This document shows, piece after piece, positions 1-5,275 of a stretch of 6,538 nucleotides of DNA. This DNA is from Kerstersia similis. GTDB lineage: Bacteria; Pseudomonadota; Gammaproteobacteria; Burkholderiales; Burkholderiaceae_B. The stretch spans positions 1 through 6,538 of the forward strand of contig NZ_CBCSIQ010000044.1 in the NCBI RefSeq assembly GCF_965139615.1. The letters run 5' to 3'. Position numbers and translations under genes: made by a program. Position 1 is the first letter of the stretch; each line of letters starts with the position of its first letter. The notes under the pieces were generated by a model that was not told the DNA's origin, did no database searches, and saw nothing but the letters and a program-made list of their open reading frames with translations.

Positions 1-86
1 GCCATCCACCGGCAGTAACGCACGCCCCGAACAATCGGCAGGCGCAGCAGCGCCAACCCAGCAACATGCCGGACACCGGCTTGCGC
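1..86. other. Left edge, no gene that can be supported
   Basis: This short edge stretch lies downstream of the LysR gene. Several frames are open, but none shows a recognisable family or a convincing ribosome binding site. A plus-strand gene could end at the TAA at 16-18, and a minus-strand gene could begin at the ATG at 67-65 and leave the window. The sequence does not decide between these. Confidence 0.5.
61..84 (-). terminator. Stem-loop just after the LysR gene, possible weak terminator
   Basis: GCCGG (68-72) and CCGGC (76-80) pair around the three-base loop ACA. Flanking GCAA (61-64) and TTGC (81-84) can extend the stem across a bulge. It begins within a few bases of the LysR stop codon. 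No T-tract follows on the minus strand, so calling it a terminator is a guess from position; the hairpin itself is seen directly. Confidence 0.25.
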
Positions 87-1016
87 TCATGCAGACCCCG
101 CGCGACAGCCGCTGCTCCCCGCCAGCTCAGAATCAGGGCACAAATAGTTCACCAGGCGCCAAAGCGCGGCATTTCCCGCCTCACGCCGCCGCAGGCACAC
201 TCGCAAGTCGCGCTGCGCCCAATCATTGCGCAGCGGGATGGCCGCGAGGCGCATACTGTGCTGCGCCCGCCTGGCCGTGGTTTCAGGCACGATACCAATG
301 CCCACGCCCGCCTGCACCATCAGGCAAATCGCATCGAAACTGCGCAGCTGCACGCGCAAATGCAGCCGACGGCCTTCGCGCAAGGCCCGATCGGCCAAAA
401 ACCGTTGCAAGGCGCTTTCTCGATCCAGGCCGATGAAAGCGCGATCCAAGACCTCGGCAAAACTGGCGCTCGCCGCACCCGCGATGGGATCGGAGCAAGG
501 CGCAACAATCACGAAGCGGTCGGACTTGAATGGCAACGTCAACAAGGCGCCGGTATCGACCGTACCCGCCACAATGCCAAGATCCGCAGCCCCTTCCGCG
601 ACCCGCACGACAATTTCATCACTGAGGCGTTCCTGCAAATCAACCGCGATGCCAGGGTAATCCGCCAGGAAGCGCCCCAGCACCTCCGGCAGGAACTCAG
701 TCAGCGCATTCGTATTTGACAACAGCCGAATCTGCGAGCTCGCGCCACCCGAGAAAGCCCCCAACTCCTCGTGCATCAGATCCGCCTGCGCCAGCAACTT
801 GCGTGCGTGGGCCAGCAAGGCATGGCCAGCAGGCGTCAGCGTGACGCCCTGGCGGCTACGCTCCAGCAGGCGGGTGCCAAGAATGGTTTCCATGCCGCGC
901 ACCCGTGTGCTGGCCGCAGCCAATGCCGTGTGCGCACGCACCGCCCCACCCGTGATGCTGCCTGCCTCCGCGATGTGGCGAAACAGGCCGAGATCGGCAA
1001 GATCGAGTTTGGCCAT
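87..1016 (-). CDS. LysR-type transcriptional regulator (309 aa)
   Basis: This is a cytoplasmic DNA-binding regulator of the LysR family with normal family length. The N-terminal winged helix-turn-helix covers about residues 4-64: the recognition-helix region is ALAAASTRVRGMETILG, followed by the family signature LLERSRQGVTLTPAGHALL. A linker helix runs to about residue 90. A periplasmic-binding-protein-like effector domain covers about 95-290, including ADLGIVAG (144-151) and the late motif VQAGVGIGIVPE (234-245). The frame stays open upstream to 1400, but the start at 1016 is preferred: homology begins there, and GAAGG (1027-1023) sits six bases upstream. It is divergent from a SLC13-type permease, so it probably controls that gene and itself in response to the transported acid. 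The effector is unknown. Confidence 0.93.
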   Translation of the reverse strand: MAKLDLADLGLFRHIAEAGSITGGAVRAHTALAAASTRVRGMETILGTRLLERSRQGVTLTPAGHALLAHARKLLAQADLMHEELGAFSGGASSQIRLLSNTNALTEFLPEVLGRFLADYPGIAVDLQERLSDEIVVRVAEGAADLGIVAGTVDTGALLTLPFKSDRFVIVAPCSDPIAGAASASFAEVLDRAFIGLDRESALQRFLADRALREGRRLHLRVQLRSFDAICLMVQAGVGIGIVPETTARRAQHSMRLAAIPLRNDWAQRDLRVCLRRREAGNAALWRLVNYLCPDSELAGSSGCRAGSA

Positions 1017-1022
1017 AAAAAA

Positions 1023-1027
1023 CCTTC
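1023..1027 (-). promoter_or_regulatory. Ribosome binding site deciding the LysR start
   Basis: GAAGG on the minus strand lies six bases before the ATG at 1016-1014. It supports this start over the longer open frame that reaches through the intergenic region into the divergent gene. Confidence 0.6.
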
Positions 1028-1040
1028 GTTTTTTTGAAAG

Positions 1041-1066
1041 GAATCCATGAGAATTTAAGGATTCAT
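1041..1066. promoter_or_regulatory. Candidate LysR operator (dyad)
   Basis: GAATCC (1041-1046) and GGATTC (1059-1064) form a perfect inverted repeat with a 12-base spacer. A second imperfect dyad, ATGAGAAT / ATTCAT (1047-1066), lies inside it. LysR proteins usually bind AT-rich dyads of the T-N11-A kind in the spacer between the regulator and a divergent target, and this element sits there. Assignment to this regulator is inferred from position. Confidence 0.45.
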
Positions 1067-1075
1067 ATGTAATTC

Positions 1076-1105
1076 TTGCTCGGATATCCTTCGCGAATAT
1101 ATAAC
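1076..1105 (+). promoter_or_regulatory. Candidate sigma70 promoter for the SLC13-type permease
   Basis: TTGCTC (1076-1081) is a plausible -35. The -10 could be TATAAC (1100-1105, 18-base spacer) or TATATA (1098-1103, 16-base spacer). The spacer holds two adjacent perfect palindromes, GGATATCC (1082-1089) and TTCGCGAA (1090-1097). A weak -35 with palindromes around it fits an activator-dependent promoter. Confidence 0.4.
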
Positions 1106-1119
1106 AATCGGGAAATGCA

Positions 1120-2418
1120 ATGGCAGCAGAATCATGGATGAGCGCAAGCATCATCATCGTAACGATCGGGCTTTGGGCGACAGGAAAGCTGCCGGAGTAC
1201 CTCGTTGCCCTGCTGTTCTTTGCTGCTGCTGCCGTTCTGAACCTTGCCCCGCCCGAGATCCTGTTTTCAGGTTTTTCTTCGGCAGCGTTCTGGCTGGTAC
1301 TCAGCGGCTTTATCCTAGGCGTTGCCATCCGTAAAGTCGGCTTGGCGGACCGCATCGCCCGCAGCCTGGCAAGCCGGTTGACGGGTTCATGGCCCCGCAT
1401 GGTTGGTGGCGTGGTGCTACTGACCTATGCACTGGCTTTCGTCATGCCCTCCAACATGGGGCGCATCGCCTTGCTGATGCCGATTGTTCTGGCGCTGGCC
1501 GATCGCGCCGGGCTGGCCGCAGGCAGCCGTGGCCGCACGGCCCTGGCCCTGGCGGTCGGCTTCGGGACATTCCAGCTTTCCGCCAGCATCCTGCCTGCCA
1601 ATGTGCCCAACCTGGTCATGGCCGGCGCCGCCGAAAGCGCCTATGGCATCCATCTTTCATATTTGCCTTACCTGGTGCTGCACGCCCCCGTTCTCGGGCT
1701 GCTCAAGGGGCTGGCGCTGGTGGCATGTCTGTGCCTGCTGTTCCCGGCGAAACCCTGTATGGTCTTGCCAGAAGGGCCTGGCAACCCCTTGAGCCAGGCC
1801 GAAAAGCGCTTGGGCGTACTGCTGCTCGCAACGCTGGCGCTATGGATGACTGATGCCGTGCACGGCATCTCGCCTGCCTGGATCGGCCTGAGCGCAGCCT
1901 GCATTTGCCTGTTGCCTCGCATCGGCTTCCTGACCGGCGATGAATTCGCCACCGGCGTCAACATCCGCACCTGTATTTACGTGGCCGGCATCCTGGGGCT
2001 GACGGCGCTGGTGAACCATTCCGGACTGGGGACGGCCATGGGCAGTTGGCTGCTGCACATACTGCCACTCGACCCCGCCAGCCCGGCGCGCAGTTTCGGG
2101 GCATTGATAGCCCTGACCAGTGCATTGAACTTCACCGTTACGGCCAATGGCGTGCCGGCTCTGTTCACCCCCCTCGCACAACCCATGGCCGAGGCCTCCG
2201 GCCTGCCCCTACTGACCATTCTGATGGTGCAGGTCATTGGCTATGCCACGCCGCTGCTGCCTTACCAGGCATCCCCCATTGTTGTCGCCATGGGCATGGG
2301 CCATGTGAAGGCCAGAGATGGCATACGACTCTGCCTGGCGCTGGCGGCAATCACCTTCTTCGTACTGGTACCGCTCGACTACGGCTGGTTCACACTGCTA
2401 GGCCTGATGCCCCGCTGA
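1120..2418 (+). CDS. SLC13/DASS-type anion permease (432 aa)
   Basis: This is an integral inner-membrane protein with about 11-12 hydrophobic segments over nearly its whole length, the size and pattern of the SLC13 / divalent anion:Na+ symporter group in the ion transporter superfamily. Family-like signatures are PSNMGRIALLMPI (110-122), which takes the place of the first SNT motif, SASILPANVPNLVMAGAAE (154-172), which resembles the region following it, and a repeat-like second half with TSALNFTVTANGVPALFTP (333-351) and GYATPLLPYQASPIVVA (374-390). It likely takes up a carboxylate or an inorganic anion such as sulfate; the substrate cannot be read from the sequence. The first motif reads SNM rather than SNT. 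A weak GGGA (1110-1113) precedes the start. It is divergent from the LysR gene, its probable regulator. No convincing terminator follows. Confidence 0.85.
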   Translation: MAAESWMSASIIIVTIGLWATGKLPEYLVALLFFAAAAVLNLAPPEILFSGFSSAAFWLVLSGFILGVAIRKVGLADRIARSLASRLTGSWPRMVGGVVLLTYALAFVMPSNMGRIALLMPIVLALADRAGLAAGSRGRTALALAVGFGTFQLSASILPANVPNLVMAGAAESAYGIHLSYLPYLVLHAPVLGLLKGLALVACLCLLFPAKPCMVLPEGPGNPLSQAEKRLGVLLLATLALWMTDAVHGISPAWIGLSAACICLLPRIGFLTGDEFATGVNIRTCIYVAGILGLTALVNHSGLGTAMGSWLLHILPLDPASPARSFGALIALTSALNFTVTANGVPALFTPLAQPMAEASGLPLLTILMVQVIGYATPLLPYQASPIVVAMGMGHVKARDGIRLCLALAAITFFVLVPLDYGWFTLLGLMPR

Positions 2419-2478
2419 CACGCCATCCGCGCCATGCCCAAAAGCCCCCATGCCCGCCTGCAAAAAAATGACCGGAAA

Positions 2479-2508
2479 TTTACACAAACAAAAAAATATG
2501 TATATAAT
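2479..2508 (+). promoter_or_regulatory. Upstream sigma70 promoter (P1) before tRNA-Val
   Basis: TTTACA (2479-2484) and a perfect TATAAT (2503-2508) are separated by 18 bases. Transcription would start near 2515 and run through about 130 bases of leader into tRNA-Val. No coding gene lies between. It is either a second tRNA promoter or the promoter of a leader or small RNA. Confidence 0.6.
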
Positions 2509-2525
2509 TCCGCTTCTTCAGTTCA

Positions 2526-2543
2526 GCACCACAAACGCGGTGC
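2526..2543 (+). other. Small hairpin in the leader between the two promoters
   Basis: GCACC (2526-2530) pairs with GGTGC (2539-2543) around an eight-base loop. It would lie near the 5' end of a transcript from the upstream promoter. No T-tract follows, so it is not an intrinsic terminator. Its role is unknown. Confidence 0.3.
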
Positions 2544-2572
2544 GGCGGAAGGCAACAGGCAAATCGCCAGGG

Positions 2573-2634
2573 ACGAAAAAAATTCTCCCAAAACGAAAAT
2601 TCTGTTGACAGCAGTAAAAAAATGGTTGTAGAAT
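2573..2634 (+). promoter_or_regulatory. Main tRNA-Val promoter (P2) with UP-like A-tracts
   Basis: A perfect -35 TTGACA (2605-2610) and a -10 TAGAAT (2629-2634) are spaced by 18 bases, placing the start about seven bases before the mature tRNA. Just upstream, ACGAAAAAAATTCT (2573-2586) and ACGAAAATTCT (2593-2603) form an imperfect repeat whose starts are 20 bases apart, about two helical turns. AT-rich tracts here resemble the UP elements that bind the RNA polymerase alpha subunit at stable-RNA promoters; that role is inferred. Confidence 0.75.
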
Positions 2635-2647
2635 CATTTTTCTTTAC

Positions 2648-2724
2648 AGGCGGTTAGCTCAGTTGGTTAGAGCGCCACGTTGACATCGTGGAGGTCGTTG
2701 GTTCGAATCCAATACCGCCTACCA
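2648..2724 (+). tRNA. tRNA-Val (anticodon GAC)
   Basis: A complete cloverleaf can be drawn. The acceptor stem AGGCGGT (2648-2654) pairs with ACCGCCT (2714-2720). The D arm has GCTC/GAGC. The anticodon stem CCACG/CGTGG encloses the loop TTGACAT, with anticodon GAC at 2682-2684. The T arm is GTTGG-TTCGAAT-CCAAT. The discriminator is A and the 3' CCA is encoded (2722-2724). It reads valine GUC and GUU codons. It has its own strong promoter and a terminator 15 bases downstream, so it is probably a single-gene unit. Confidence 0.97.
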
Positions 2725-2739
2725 GAATACCTGCAGATC

Positions 2740-2765
2740 AAGCCACCAGAAATGGTGGCTTTTTT
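2740..2765 (+). terminator. Intrinsic terminator of tRNA-Val
   Basis: A perfect 9-bp stem (2740-2748 with 2753-2761, core AGCCACCA/TGGTGGCT) closes a GAAA tetraloop and runs into six T residues (2760-2765). This is a textbook rho-independent terminator just past the tRNA. The opposite strand lacks a comparable T-tract, so it acts mainly on the plus strand. Confidence 0.92.
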
Positions 2766-2810
2766 GCGTCTGGACAGGAAGAACGCCACCGAGCCCCCGC
2801 CGGTTGAGCC

Positions 2811-2838
2811 CTGCTGACGAAGCGGCCTTCGACAGCAG
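2811..2838 (-). terminator. Long hairpin downstream of the 67-aa gene, possible terminator
   Basis: CTGCTG (2811-2816) and CGAAG (2818-2822) pair with CTTCG (2827-2831) and CAGCAG (2833-2838), giving 11 bp with one A-A mismatch and a CGGC loop. It lies 16 bases past the stop codon of the minus-strand gene. There is no adjacent T-tract on either strand, so it may be a terminator without a U-tract or an mRNA 3'-end stabiliser. Confidence 0.4.
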
Positions 2839-2854
2839 CAGCCCCCCATGCTTT

Positions 2855-3058
2855 TTACTTGGTGTCCGCCACCAGCTCCTCGATCAAGGTAATGATCTGG
2901 GTCATATACGGATGGCGCACTTCCCCAGTCTCGGGATTACCCATCAGATTCGCACGCGCACGGTCAACCACCTGATCCATATCGTGCCCCAAATCCTGAA
3001 CTGCCTTCACTAACGCCTTGGCCGCTTCCTGATGATGCGGGGATACCTGCTCTGCCAT
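2855..3058 (-). CDS. Small helical protein of unknown function (67 aa)
   Basis: I do not recognise this family. The product is acidic, soluble and probably all-helical, with no signal peptide or membrane segment. An N-terminal helix (about residues 9-37, containing AAKALVKAVQDLGHDMDQ) and a C-terminal helix (about 50-65, YMTQIITLIEELV) flank a loop, NPETGEVRHP (41-50). It looks real because of a strong Shine-Dalgarno AAGGAGAG (3071-3064) seven bases before the ATG and an amphipathic pattern. The TTG directly before the ATG is a less likely start. Its promoter is not evident. A long hairpin follows the stop codon, and the convergent tRNA-Val terminator lies beyond that. Confidence 0.72.
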   Translation of the reverse strand: MAEQVSPHHQEAAKALVKAVQDLGHDMDQVVDRARANLMGNPETGEVRHPYMTQIITLIEELVADTK

Positions 3059-3061
3059 CAA

Positions 3062-3071
3062 CCCTCTCCTT
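3062..3071 (-). promoter_or_regulatory. Strong ribosome binding site for the 67-aa gene
   Basis: The minus strand reads AAGGAGAGGG immediately before TTGATG. The spacing from GGAG to the ATG at 3058 is seven bases, which is optimal and argues that this small reading frame is translated. Confidence 0.7.
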
Positions 3072-3165
3072 GCAACGATTCACTCTGGTCATGCATGCAC
3101 CCTCGGCCGGCACAACCCGTTGCCAGGAATGCTACCGCAAAACCACTCTCCTGCCATGACACGCG

Positions 3166-3200
3166 AACACCATGCCAACACCATGCGCCATGCGCCATGC
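3166..3200. repeat. Short degenerate tandem repeat
   Basis: AACACCATGC occurs twice (3166-3175 and 3177-3186) and is followed directly by two copies of GCCATGC (3187-3193 and 3194-3200). All copies share the core CCATGC. The array is short, probably slippage-derived, and has no assigned function. Confidence 0.6.
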
Positions 3201-3392
3201 GACGCCATTGCGGCTGCACCGGCCAGCGACACCAAAAGGGTTGCCCCGCCCCTGATGGATAATGAAGCCTGACACAACGCGCAGGTACTGCCAGCCCGGC
3301 CGGACCAAACACGGCGCTCCGCCCACGACGCCAACCTGGCTTGTACGCCTGATCAGCACCTGCGTGCAGCAAAACCCTTGCAGACCGCCTAG

Positions 3393-4037
3393 ATGACAAC
3401 AGCAACGCCCGCGATCGCCTCATCCCCCATACCTATTGCCGCCTTTGATTTCGATGGCACCATCAGCGACCGCGACAGCCTGAAAGATTTCGCCCGTTTC
3501 GCAGCGGGATGGCCCAGGTACGCCAGCGCCTGCCTGCGTACCGCCCCCACTGCAATCCTGTGGGCCTGCGGCCTGCGCACCAGACAAGAAACCAAAGCCG
3601 CTTTTCTTGCTCGCTGCCTGCGCGGCCTGTCGCGCGGCCAACTATCCGAACTCGCGCAGCACTATGCCGCCCACAGACTACCCCGCCTGATCCGCCCCGA
3701 CATGCGGGCCCGCATTCAAGCCCACCAGCAACAGGGGCATCGTCTAGTTCTGGTCAGTGCATCCGTTTCCCTGTACCTGCAACCCTGGGCACAAGCCACG
3801 GGCTTTGACGCAGTACTGGCAACAGAACTGGCATATGCCAACGACACATTCCAAGGTGAATTCGCCACCCCGAATTGCTGGGGCGCAGAAAAAGTCAGGC
3901 GACTATCGCAATGGCTGGGCACCCCCGCCCCCAAACTCACGTATGCTTATGGCGACAGCCGCGGCGACCGTGAAATGCTGGCGCAAGCCCAACACCCCTG
4001 GCTACGCGGCAAACATGCTGAGTTTCCTCCGCTTTAG
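3393..4037 (+). CDS. HAD-IB family phosphatase, PgpC-like (214 aa)
   Basis: This is a haloacid dehalogenase-superfamily phosphatase of subclass IB, with the four motifs in order. Motif I is DFDGT (19-23), with nucleophile D19 and acid/base D21. Motif II is VSAS (121-124), with S122 binding phosphate. Motif III is GAEK (164-167), with K167. Motif IV is GDSRGD (187-192), with the Mg2+-binding aspartates. The helical cap between motifs I and II contains a hydrophobic run at about 45-62, as in E. coli PgpC, which dephosphorylates phosphatidylglycerophosphate. The length (about 210 aa) also matches PgpC. Only 35 bases separate it from a DedA-type membrane gene, suggesting a role in phospholipid or lipid-phosphate metabolism at the inner membrane. 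A phosphoserine-type substrate cannot be excluded. No good ribosome binding site is visible. Confidence 0.88.
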   Translation: MTTATPAIASSPIPIAAFDFDGTISDRDSLKDFARFAAGWPRYASACLRTAPTAILWACGLRTRQETKAAFLARCLRGLSRGQLSELAQHYAAHRLPRLIRPDMRARIQAHQQQGHRLVLVSASVSLYLQPWAQATGFDAVLATELAYANDTFQGEFATPNCWGAEKVRRLSQWLGTPAPKLTYAYGDSRGDREMLAQAQHPWLRGKHAEFPPL

Positions 4038-4072
4038 CGGCCCCCGCCCGCCTTCAGACCCGCAAGACGGCC

Positions 4073-4606
4073 ATGCTCGCTCCCCTATTGTCCTTCCTGC
4101 AGGAAACCTCCAGCAGCATCCTGGCTCTCGGCGCCAGACACAGCAACTGGCTCGCCCTCATCAGCTTTATCCTGGCGCTGCTCAAATCCCTGCCTTTTGT
4201 CGCCCTGGTCATCCCCGGCACGGCCTTGCTGCTGTCGATTGGCGCGCTACTCGGCGCAGGCGACATCCCCTTCATCCCGATCTGGCTGGCCATCTCGCTG
4301 GGCGCAGGACTGGGTGACTGGATCTCATACTCGCTGGGCCTGCGCTATGGGCCGCTCATCCTGAACTCTCGCTGGATCCGATGCCGGCAGGCACTTTATG
4401 TCAGAACGAAACGCTTCTTCGATCGCTGGGACTGGGCCAGCATCGTGCTATGCCGCTTCTTCGGCCCACTCAGGGCAACTGTCCCGCTGATCGCCGGCAT
4501 CTTCAAAATGCCGCAACGGCGCTTTCACATCGCCAACTGGCTCTCCGCCATTTTGTGGACCTGCACCCTGCTATTACCTGGCTGGGCAGGCTTCAAACTG
4601 CTGTAG
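4073..4606 (+). CDS. DedA/YabI-type membrane protein (177 aa)
   Basis: This inner-membrane protein belongs to the DedA (VTT/SNARE-associated) family, whose members are linked to flipping undecaprenyl phosphate and other lipids and to envelope homeostasis. Visible landmarks are VIPGTALLLSIGALLG (46-61), where PGT is typical of the YabI subgroup, GDWISYSLGLRYG (81-93), the signature CRFFGPLRATVPLIAGI (127-143) with R128 and R134, and a C-terminal hydrophobic helix. It lacks the long C-terminal extension of E. coli YabI. The position that is normally glutamate in the re-entrant region (ESL in YabI) is lysine here (K38, in KSL). It begins 35 bases after the phosphatase gene with no terminator between, so the two are probably co-transcribed. 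The start has only a weak AAGACGG upstream; an in-frame stop at 4019-4021 rules out a longer form. Confidence 0.87.
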   Translation: MLAPLLSFLQETSSSILALGARHSNWLALISFILALLKSLPFVALVIPGTALLLSIGALLGAGDIPFIPIWLAISLGAGLGDWISYSLGLRYGPLILNSRWIRCRQALYVRTKRFFDRWDWASIVLCRFFGPLRATVPLIAGIFKMPQRRFHIANWLSAILWTCTLLLPGWAGFKLL

Positions 4607-4759
4607 CACCTGAACACCCGATTGCACCAGCCCAGCTGACGCCGGGCCGGCCACCACCCCTGCAGCAACCGCCACCCGCCTGCACCGCACTCACGCCCGG
4701 AAAAAATTGCAAGACAGCAGCCGCACGGCGGAATGGAAAAACACGGCTGGCACGCCCGC

Positions 4760-5056
4760 TTAATGCGCCTTGTTGCCAGCCTCCCTGGCCTCCTGCAAAC
4801 CTTGCTCAATCACCGAACCGGCAGCCTCCAGCACCTTGCCGATATGATCCATGGCATTTCGGCACGCGCCCTCCTCCGTCGCCACACGCTCACGGATCGT
4901 GTCATTGAGCCTGTTGTAAGACGTTGCCACCTTGGACACATCAATGGATCCATTGGCGCAAATCGCCACAACAAGATTTTGCAGGCCGATCTGCATCCCC
5001 CTGACCCGCTCTTCCAGCTCAAAAAGCCTGGACTCGAGTGTTTCCTGATCTGTCAT
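4760..5056 (-). CDS. Small helical, coiled-coil protein of unknown function (98 aa)
   Basis: I do not recognise this family. The product is soluble and looks mostly helical. An N-terminal amphipathic coiled-coil-like segment (about residues 5-30, LESRLFELEERVRGMQIG) runs into a hydrophobic patch, LVVAICANG (28-36). A polar helix containing VSKVATSYNRLNDTIRERV follows, then a C-terminal helix (about 65-92). There is no signal peptide or transmembrane segment. GGAG (5066-5063) lies six bases before the ATG and fixes this start; the longer open frame upstream is unsupported. It is convergent with the DedA gene and lies downstream of tRNA-Ser, whose terminator separates them, so it should have its own promoter. 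An AT-rich TATATA stretch at about 5070-5077 could be a -10, but no matching -35 was found. Confidence 0.75.
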   Translation of the reverse strand: MTDQETLESRLFELEERVRGMQIGLQNLVVAICANGSIDVSKVATSYNRLNDTIRERVATEEGACRNAMDHIGKVLEAAGSVIEQGLQEAREAGNKAH

Positions 5057-5100
5057 GGTCTTCTCCAAAATATATAGATAGCAACAAGCAAGAAATCTTA

Positions 5101-5110
5101 CACGGCCGTG
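5101..5110. promoter_or_regulatory. Perfect palindrome upstream of the 98-aa gene
   Basis: CACGGCCGTG is a 10-base perfect palindrome 44 bases upstream of the minus-strand start codon, a position where a regulator could bind. Nothing links it to a particular regulator, and GC-rich DNA yields such palindromes by chance. Confidence 0.2.
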
Positions 5111-5166
5111 CTGCAACACGTGGCAGGGAAAACGGCAAAAACCCCGTCCCGCCCCCCATCGCCGGC

Positions 5167-5182
5167 AGCCCGGCACCGGGCT
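5167..5182. repeat. GC-rich perfect hairpin
   Basis: AGCCCG (5167-5172) and CGGGCT (5177-5182) pair around a GCAC loop, followed by CTTT on the plus strand. It lies in the untranslated stretch between the 98-aa gene and the tRNA-Ser terminator. No gene on the plus strand ends just before it, so a terminator role is unlikely. Confidence 0.3.
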
Positions 5183-5220
5183 CTTTACCTCGCCCCAAAG
5201 GCCGGGATGAACTGCGCCCG

Positions 5221-5263
5221 AAAACTAAAAACCCGCTGATCCGGATAACGGAATCAGCGGGTT
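5221..5263 (-). terminator. Intrinsic terminator of tRNA-Ser
   Basis: On the minus strand an 11-bp perfect stem (5263-5253 with 5240-5230, core AACCCGCTGAT/ATCAGCGGGTT) can extend by three pairs around a small loop. It is followed by TTTTT, AG, TTTT (5231-5221). It begins 12 bases after the tRNA 3' end. Confidence 0.9.
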
Positions 5264-5275
5264 GAATAGCGTTCT

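Larger units (their letters stand above)
3062..3392. other. 331-base divergent spacer without a supportable gene
   Basis: It lies between the 67-aa gene (minus strand) and the phosphatase gene (plus strand), and must hold whatever drives both. Open frames exist on both strands, but they are rich in Arg, Cys, Trp and His, lack family features, and look like GC-rich noise. A GATAAT at 3258-3263 could be a plus-strand -10, but no good -35 precedes it. The only clear structure is a short repeat cluster at 3166-3200. Confidence 0.5.

Noticed and set aside
66..719. Plus-strand frames of up to 217 aa opposite the LysR gene
   Set aside because: They are antisense shadows of a clear LysR protein, rich in Arg, Gln, His and Ala, with no family signature.
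1017..1400. N-terminal extension of the LysR reading frame to 1400
   Set aside because: Family homology begins at 1016, a ribosome binding site precedes that ATG, and the extension would overlap the divergent permease gene in antisense.
2434..2631. 65-aa plus-strand reading frame upstream of tRNA-Val
   Set aside because: It spans two promoters and A-tracts, is dominated by low-complexity Lys/Asn codons from AT-rich DNA, and lacks a ribosome binding site.
2667..2849. Minus-strand frame reading through the antisense of tRNA-Val
   Set aside because: The segment YWIRTNDLHDVNVAL is the well-known spurious translation of an antisense tRNA.
3059..3061. TTG as the start codon of the 67-aa protein
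   Set aside because: The ATG directly after it is better placed relative to the Shine-Dalgarno.
3058..3423. 121-aa minus-strand frame whose stop overlaps the 67-aa start, with a lipobox-like LATGC
   Set aside because: The overlap and lipobox look attractive, but composition is noise-like, there is no plausible signal peptide or ribosome binding site, and the frame would overlap the phosphatase start.
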